Under the pieces are notes generated by a model. That model had not been told where the DNA came from, did not search any database, and saw only the letters and a list, made by a program, of their open reading frames with translations. Of a stretch of 64,000 nucleotides of DNA, positions 59,128 through 64,000 are shown one piece after another. The stretch lies in contig CAJTHL010000009.1 of NCBI GenBank assembly GCA_910576205.1, positions 101,217 through 165,216 on the forward strand, in the 5' to 3' direction. The DNA is from Clostridia bacterium (GTDB lineage: Bacteria; Bacillota; Clostridia; Lachnospirales; Lachnospiraceae). The translations under genes and the position numbers were made by a program. Position 1 is the first letter of the stretch; every line of letters begins with the position of its first letter.

Positions 59128-61083
59128 TTATGTCGGCATCACATTCCGTTTTAAGCTGGTATAAGCCAGCAGGATATAGATTCCATAAATTAGGAAAAAA
59201 ATCCCCAACGAGATCGTCACAATGGACAAAGGATTGTTCATTCCCACCATCACTCCTGGCTCGGGCAGGGAGGCCAGATTGAAAATTAAGGGTACGCCGA
59301 TGAGCAGCGGCGGCACAGCAGGCATGGCATAGTAAATGGCAAACTGATTTCGCAGGGTCCTTGCCATTTCTCGCCGGTCCATGCCCAGCTTTTGCAGGAG
59401 CCGGAACTGCCGCCTGTATCGCTCTGTCTCACTGAGCTGTTGGATAGTAAGGATGGTGGCGGCGGCCATGGTGAGAGCCAGAGCCAGGTAGAACAGAGGG
59501 AACGCGGTGTCAGCGGTCCAGGCCGCCGCGTCTGACTCCTCCAGCGCTTTGGCGCGGATAGTGTCATAGCTCCGCGTAAGGTCCTGTTCCCCCAGTCTGT
59601 AGTGGATTTCATACAGGCTGTAGAACTGTTCCCGGGTCACCGGCTGGGCCGTCTTCGCCGCATAGGCATAATGATGCACCGGAAGGCCTTCCGCAACATC
59701 GTCCGGCACGACAAGGGTGAATTGTGTCCCGTTGCTTGCGTTGTAGTCCTGCATCAGGTGTTCTGTATGCACCCCGCCAAGGGTCAGTTGGGTGCTCCCA
59801 ACAGATAGGGCCTGGGGATATTTCGCCAAATGCTCTTCCAGATAGGACCAGCAGTGAATCAGATATTCTCCCGGCTTCAACTCCACCGGCGAATATCCCG
59901 CAATGGCCCGTAGCGCCGCATAGTCGCTGTACCGCAGCACCGGGTCCCGCTCATAGTAACAGAAATAGTCCTTCTCATTTTCTTCCACATAGTCCAGAAC
60001 CCGGCTGTCTCCAGTGTGGTAAACGCTGTAGTTTAGCGACTGTTCCACCGGGATATTCGCCCGGATGTAGCTGAAATAGTCCTGGTTGAGGGGTGTGCCA
60101 TCCTCACTGCCGAGATACAGATCAAAACAGCCGCTCTCCGCCGCCCGGCTCTCGAAAAGTCCACGGAACATCATCCCTGCTCCCTCGGAGATGAGGGTTG
60201 CGGTAAAAATCAGAGAAATGATGGCCATGAGCGTTCCCATAGTGGCCAGCTTGGCGGTGAGGGTGCGGAACACAAGCAGGTTTTGCCCCTGGTATTTCCG
60301 GCTGGGCCGTTTTTCAAAAAAGGCAGGAACACCGGAGGCAAAGCTAAGGAAGAAGCCGAACAGGAACACAGTCACGCACCCCGCCCCGATAATGCCCAAA
60401 ACGGCTCCTCCTGCCATCAGCAGACAGGTTCCGGCCACACCCAGCACAATGGAGGTGGAAAAAATCCAACGGCGCATTTTGTTTGTCTGGATAACGATGT
60501 TCTCGTTGACCTGATCAACATAGATCAGGTCGTGGATCTTCGCCCTGCGGATATATTTGCGGCTCCGGCGCAGGGCAAAGAGATAGATCAAGGCAAAATA
60601 GGCCACCGTCAGCCCCAGCGCAGGGAGGGAGAAGCCGAAAGCAAACTGGTAAGGCATACCGAACAGGGCGAATAAAATGGCCCGCAGCATCTGATAGAGA
60701 ATACTGCCCAGGGCTGCCCCCAGCACCAGGGCGCAGCCGCCAACGACTAGGTTTTCCAGAAAGAACAGCCAGGCCACATGCTTGTTGGTCAGGCCGATGA
60801 GCAGATACGTCCCCAACTCCCGGCCACGGCGGGACAGCATAAAACCCGTGGCATAGCTTACCAGCCAACCAAAGACGCACACCACCACAATGCTGGCCAG
60901 GACGAGTATCAAGCGCAGGCTGGAAAGGCTTTTGGAGAGGATTTGAACCTCCTGAGAGAACACCAGGCCATTGAAGGCGTACAGCAACGCCGCCGCCATG
61001 ACTATGGTAACGAAGTAAACCAGATAATCCCTGGCCTGCCTCTGGGCGTTTCGGAGGGCCATCTTAGATAACGTCACTGACAT
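59128..61083 (-). CDS. BceB-type ABC transporter permease (FtsX-like)
   Basis: About 650 residues, ten membrane helices: one at the N-terminus, three in the first FtsX domain (about 55-180), more around 205-310, and three at the C-terminus (about 540-640). A large extracellular loop of about 200 residues lies between helices 7 and 8 (from about 320), the sensor domain that binds peptide antibiotics such as bacitracin in BceB/VraG proteins. The start overlaps the ATPase gene by about 20 bases. It works with the ATPase and signals to the adjoining kinase. Confidence 0.93.
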   Translation of the reverse strand: MSVTLSKMALRNAQRQARDYLVYFVTIVMAAALLYAFNGLVFSQEVQILSKSLSSLRLILVLASIVVVCVFGWLVSYATGFMLSRRGRELGTYLLIGLTNKHVAWLFFLENLVVGGCALVLGAALGSILYQMLRAILFALFGMPYQFAFGFSLPALGLTVAYFALIYLFALRRSRKYIRRAKIHDLIYVDQVNENIVIQTNKMRRWIFSTSIVLGVAGTCLLMAGGAVLGIIGAGCVTVFLFGFFLSFASGVPAFFEKRPSRKYQGQNLLVFRTLTAKLATMGTLMAIISLIFTATLISEGAGMMFRGLFESRAAESGCFDLYLGSEDGTPLNQDYFSYIRANIPVEQSLNYSVYHTGDSRVLDYVEENEKDYFCYYERDPVLRYSDYAALRAIAGYSPVELKPGEYLIHCWSYLEEHLAKYPQALSVGSTQLTLGGVHTEHLMQDYNASNGTQFTLVVPDDVAEGLPVHHYAYAAKTAQPVTREQFYSLYEIHYRLGEQDLTRSYDTIRAKALEESDAAAWTADTAFPLFYLALALTMAAATILTIQQLSETERYRRQFRLLQKLGMDRREMARTLRNQFAIYYAMPAVPPLLIGVPLIFNLASLPEPGVMVGMNNPLSIVTISLGIFFLIYGIYILLAYTSLKRNVMPT

Positions 61084-61822
61084 CACCCCCTAACGCAGCA
61101 AGAACATCCAGAATTTCATGGTAGAATACAGGCCGTCCCCGGTCCCCCCGGAGCAGTTCGTTGAACACCCGCCCGTCCTTTAGGAACAGCACCCGTTTGG
61201 CATAGCTGGCGCTGTATGCGTCGTGGGTAACCATGAGGATGGTGGCCCCCATATCCCGGTTCATGGTGGTCATGATCTCCAGCAGGTTCTTGGAAGCTTT
61301 GGAATCTAACGCCCCAGTCGGTTCATCTGCCAACAGCAAAGACTGTCCTGCCACTATAGCCCGGGCGACAGCAGTGCGCTGCTTCTGCCCGCCAGACACT
61401 TGATAGGGGAACTTGAGCAGGATGTCGGTGATGCCCAGCTTTCCAGCCACCTCCCGCACCCGGTTCTGAACTGTCCCAGGGTCCTGATGATTTAGGGAGA
61501 GGGCCAGGCCGATGTTTTCCTCAATGGTTAAAGTATCCAGCAGATTGAAGTCCTGGAAGACAAAACCCAGCCGTTCCCGGCGGAACCTGGCTAATTCGGT
61601 TTCGGACAGATCGGCTACACTCACCCCATCCAGGAGAATCTTCCCGGCGCTGATGGTATCAATGGTGGAAATGCAGTTGAGCAGAGTGGTTTTTCCGCTC
61701 CCTGACGCACCCATAATGGCCAGAAATTCCCCGGCCTCCACATTGAAGCTTACCCGGTCCAGGGCTTTGGTGACATTGTTTTTACTTCCGTAATATTTTT
61801 CAATGTTTTGTACTTGAAGCAT
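61064..61822 (-). CDS. BceA-type ABC transporter ATPase
   Basis: 252 residues with Walker A GASGSGKTTLLNC, Q-loop VFQDFNLLD, signature YQVSGGQKQRTAVARAI, Walker B LLLADEPTGALD and H-loop MVTHDAY. This is the MacB/BceA group paired with FtsX permeases. AAAGGAGG precedes the ATG. The gene follows the kinase by 78 bases. Confidence 0.95.
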   Translation of the reverse strand: MLQVQNIEKYYGSKNNVTKALDRVSFNVEAGEFLAIMGASGSGKTTLLNCISTIDTISAGKILLDGVSVADLSETELARFRRERLGFVFQDFNLLDTLTIEENIGLALSLNHQDPGTVQNRVREVAGKLGITDILLKFPYQVSGGQKQRTAVARAIVAGQSLLLADEPTGALDSKASKNLLEIMTTMNRDMGATILMVTHDAYSASYAKRVLFLKDGRVFNELLRGDRGRPVFYHEILDVLAALGGDVSDVI

Positions 61823-61900
61823 ATCGTTTGCCTCCTTTGCTTGTGGCTCTATGGTACACCAAAAGCGAAGGCCGTTGTATCGAAATCATATTGATTTACC

Positions 61901-62911
61901 TTACAGTTTTGTAAGGTTTTCTTTTGCCGGAAAAGTCAGCGTCACTGTGGTTTGCTTTCCTTCTTTAGAGGCAATCTCCAGCCCAAGCCCCAGGAAACCG
62001 GACAGTTTTCTGCACAGGTATAGGCCCATACCAGTGGAACCGCCCCGGCTCCGTCCGCTGCTGCCGGTAAAACCTCTGTCAAAAACACGGGGCAGTTCAT
62101 GGGCGGGGATACCAATGCCATTATCCGAGACGGTAAGCCGCACCTGTTTTCCGAGAGCATGGGCTGAGATTGTGATGACCGGGGCTTCCCCCCGGTAACG
62201 GGCGGCGTTTTGGAGCAACTGGCCCAGGATGAACACAGCCCACTTTTCATCGGTATAGACTATACAGTCCAGCCCCTCTGTCTCCACCTGGATACAGTTT
62301 TGAATCAACAGAGAGCGGTGATTTTCAATCGCCCGGACGACAATTTCCTCCAGCTCTATCTGCCGGAACAGGCAGTCTTGCTCCGGGTTCTCTGCACGGG
62401 CGTAGAATAATGCCCGCTCTACATGGGCCTCGATTTGACTGAGTTCCGCTATGAGTTTCCGGCGGGTTCCCCCATCCAGCTCCCGGCAAATAAGGCGGGC
62501 GGCGGTGAGAGGGGTCTTGATCTCATGCACCCAGCGTTCCACATACTCCCGGTACTCTCTTTGTGATGCCTGGGCGTCAGATACCGCACCAGTCATATCG
62601 CGTCCAGCCAGGCGAACCAGGTCAAAGAGCCGCTGTTCAAAAAGTCCTTTTGGCTGCGGAACGCACTCCGTAAACAGGTATTTACGGTCCAGCCCGTCCA
62701 GAATAGATTTCAATTCCAGGAGGCGGGCGCGCTGCTGAAAGAAATCAAGCATATTCACCGTCAGAAAAACCAGCAGAAACACAATCAGCAAAATCACCAG
62801 AACTCCCGGCTGTGTTCCCGTGGTGAAAAGGAACAGCGTTGCCAGTCCGACGCAAATCACCTGGAGTGCGATACACTTCAGTCGATTCGACAAAAATTCC
62901 CGCAGGGTCAT
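61901..62911 (-). CDS. BceS-type intramembrane-sensing histidine kinase
   Basis: 336 residues. Two membrane helices near the N-terminus (about 13-55) are joined by a very short loop, so there is no extracellular sensor; such kinases read the state of the BceAB transporter. HisKA has His in RWVHEIKTPLTAA, and the ATPase domain has LLQNAARYRGE and GSTGMGLYLCRKL. Overlaps the response regulator gene by four bases. Confidence 0.93.
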   Translation of the reverse strand: MTLREFLSNRLKCIALQVICVGLATLFLFTTGTQPGVLVILLIVFLLVFLTVNMLDFFQQRARLLELKSILDGLDRKYLFTECVPQPKGLFEQRLFDLVRLAGRDMTGAVSDAQASQREYREYVERWVHEIKTPLTAARLICRELDGGTRRKLIAELSQIEAHVERALFYARAENPEQDCLFRQIELEEIVVRAIENHRSLLIQNCIQVETEGLDCIVYTDEKWAVFILGQLLQNAARYRGEAPVITISAHALGKQVRLTVSDNGIGIPAHELPRVFDRGFTGSSGRSRGGSTGMGLYLCRKLSGFLGLGLEIASKEGKQTTVTLTFPAKENLTKL

Positions 62912-63576
62912 AGTTGATACCCCATTCCGCGCCGGGTCTTGATGGCGTCTGGCAGACCGATCTCTGCCAGCTTTCCCCGCAACCGGGTCATATTCACGCT
63001 GAGGGTGTTGTCATCAATGTAAATTTGGTTGTCCCACAGGGCGTCAATCAGATCGGCCCGAGAAACAATCTGCCCGGTATGGACCATTAGGCAGGCCAAA
63101 ATTTGCAGTTCATTCCGGCTGAGTTCTACGGCTTTTCCGCCAGACGACACAACCCCTTTTGTCAGGCTCAATCGCAGTTCGCCGGCCTCCAGTAAATCAG
63201 CCTGTTCCGGGCCGCTGCCGCTCCGGCGCAGAACCGCCTTGATCCGGGCCAGCAGAACGGGAACACTGTATGGCTTGGTGATGTAGTCGTCCCCGCCCAG
63301 GCTCAGCGCCCGTACCTCGTCCGCACCGGCATCCCGGCTGGTAACAAAAATTACTGGCGCAGGAACGGCCTTCCGCAACGCAGCACACAGAGAGAAACCG
63401 TCTTTACCCGGGAGTCCAATATCCAAAAGGATAAGGTTCGGGTGTTCCTGTGCTGCCTGCGCCGGTATATCTGTAAATTTCGTGATTACCAGAGTTGTAT
63501 ACCCCTCATTTTCCAAGAGCAACGCCAACTCTTCCCGAATGGCCGGGTCATCCTCGATTATCATAATTTTGGGCAT
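62908..63576 (-). CDS. BceR-type response regulator
   Basis: 222 residues. Receiver: IIEDDPAIRE, Asp in LILLDIGLPGKDG (about 52), Thr in VIFVTSRD, Lys in YITKPYSVP; winged-helix output: LSRNELQILACLM, VNMTRLRGKL and TRRGMGYQL. AGGAGGAATGGT precedes the ATG. It would activate the bceAB-like genes on peptide stress. Directly upstream is the stub of a TetR gene, so its native promoter may have been replaced. Confidence 0.94.
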   Translation of the reverse strand: MPKIMIIEDDPAIREELALLLENEGYTTLVITKFTDIPAQAAQEHPNLILLDIGLPGKDGFSLCAALRKAVPAPVIFVTSRDAGADEVRALSLGGDDYITKPYSVPVLLARIKAVLRRSGSGPEQADLLEAGELRLSLTKGVVSSGGKAVELSRNELQILACLMVHTGQIVSRADLIDALWDNQIYIDDNTLSVNMTRLRGKLAEIGLPDAIKTRRGMGYQL

Positions 63577-63652
63577 ACCATTCCTCCTGCTACTTTACTT
63601 ACATTTTAGCACAGGAAAGGCAGATTATCAATTATGGGCAGGAACAAAGCCA

Positions 63653-63796
63653 TTAGCATTTTTGAAAACCTCCTACCACATCCATAATGTCAGAAACCGA
63701 AGTTTTTTCGTACCCTTTGGGGATAAACATTTTCTGTGCTGCATCCAGTATTTCCTTTTTCCATTGTTCTGGTGTCTTTTTTACAGGTCTGGCCAA
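63653..63796 (-). pseudogene. Truncated TetR-family regulator
   Basis: TTG start (63796) with AGGAGGTGCAATAACA upstream. The 47 codons encode only the start of a TetR HTH domain: ILDAAQKMFIPKGYEKTSVS, then DIMDVVGGF, where intact proteins continue with a KGxFYxHF recognition helix. Here it ends QKC-stop. Neither other frame resumes a TetR sequence, so it is a deletion, not a simple frameshift. The lost part would have covered the recognition helix and the ligand domain. The junction is 77 bases before the Bce response regulator. Confidence 0.75.
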
Positions 63797-63820
63797 ATGT
63801 TATTGCACCTCCTTTGTATT

Positions 63821-63847
63821 TATTTATTGACTTAAAGTCAATAAATA
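63821..63847. promoter_or_regulatory. Palindromic TetR-type operator
   Basis: Perfect 13-bp arms, TATTTATTGACTT and AAGTCAATAAATA, around a single central A. On the minus strand it contains TTGACT, which with a 17-base spacer and TACAAA could be the promoter of the truncated tetR gene, so the operator overlaps the -35. The repressor that should bind it is broken here. Confidence 0.7.
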
Positions 63848-63864
63848 TTTGAATCTTTCCGAAG

Positions 63865-64000
63865 TTAGTTGATTTTGCGTTTTAATTCAAGCCGCAACAG
63901 TTTCCCTTTCAGCAACTCAAAACTGTTGCGGCCATACATGATCCTTTTGACAACTTTCAGCTTGTTCACGCTTCCTTCTGCCAGTCCATTATTGTAATCA
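63865..64000 (-). mobile_element. 3' end of an ISL3-family transposase
   Basis: The frame enters from the right edge of the window and ends at TAA (63865-63867). The 44 visible codons include NGLAEGSVNKLKVVKRIMYG and NSFELLKGKLLRL, the C-terminal signature of ISL3/IS204-type transposases (NG-x-x-EG-x-x-NKLK-x-x-KR-x-x-YGR). The DDE catalytic domain lies beyond the window. The bases after the stop (CTTCGGAAAGATTC, 63851-63864 on this strand) resemble an ISL3 terminal repeat, so the element may end there. Confidence 0.8.

Noticed and set aside
1..64000. tRNA or rRNA genes
   Set aside because: No cloverleaf or conserved rRNA segments were recognised by eye in the intergenic regions; a covariance search would settle it.

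Overview
The window reads as the chromosome of an anaerobic, spore-forming Gram-positive of the Lachnospiraceae type (Clostridia). The evidence is the sporulation genes (sigG, sigE, spoIIGA, a ylmC/ymxH homolog), a division and cell-wall cluster of the Firmicutes kind, meso-diaminopimelate dehydrogenase, strong AGGAGG ribosome binding sites and a moderately GC-rich base composition. A lower-GC island at about 27.77-32.74 kb and a patchwork right end from about 58 kb look acquired. No rRNA, tRNA or CRISPR array was recognised. Most genes are on the minus strand.

Layout. 0.08-0.35 kb: a 43-codon single-membrane-segment ORF faces a convergent promoter and hairpin, arranged like a type I toxin-antitoxin locus. 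0.4-3.1 kb: M24 peptidase, a 69-bp triple repeat, YqeG-like phosphatase, nrdR and ylmC. 3.2-6.5 kb: sigG, a metallophosphoesterase on the opposite strand, sigE and its activating protease spoIIGA. 6.6-15.7 kb: ftsZ, ftsQ/divIB, murA, ftsW, murD, mraY and a SpoVD/FtsI-type PBP, with no murE, murF or murG. 15.8-23.6 kb: a run from MATE exporter through phosphatase, miaB, a C39-like protease candidate, mscL and rnhA to a large exported CotH protein. 23.8-27.6 kb: cyclopropane fatty acid synthase and a coupled D-serine dehydratase/amidohydrolase pair. 27.8-32.7 kb: a restriction-modification operon (two methyltransferases, an AlwI-like nuclease) whose fourth gene encodes a dicluster-ferredoxin fusion protein.

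32.9-34.9 kb: an ECF sigma factor coupled to a membrane-anchored serpin. 35.0-40.9 kb: glgX, clpA, clpS and ddh. 41.3-45.9 kb: a small alarmone synthetase and a YobI-like 1283-residue P-loop NTPase. 45.9-51.8 kb: a phosphorelay operon of a lone receiver, a hybrid kinase with Hpt, and a hybrid kinase fused to a DegV fatty-acid-binding domain. 51.9-57.8 kb: YbaK deacylase, then an OmpR-type two-component system upstream of a 31-residue ORF, a VTC-domain protein, a DUF4956 membrane protein and a second CotH protein. 58-64 kb: a small HTH regulator divergent from a 64-residue protein, a BceRS-BceAB peptide-resistance module with a 38-residue ORF at its end, a truncated TetR gene with an intact palindromic operator, and the 3' end of an ISL3-family transposase.

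Two points cut across the map. Two copies of a structured leader element, 28 kb apart, lie at almost the same distance in front of the ribosome binding sites of murD and ddh, both cell-wall precursor genes; a stem base pair differs in a compensatory way between them. A second leader family precedes sigE and the C39-like gene. The strongest candidates for undescribed biology are these leaders, the ferredoxin-fused restriction locus, the DegV-fused kinase, the ECF/serpin pair and the small toxin-like locus at the left edge.
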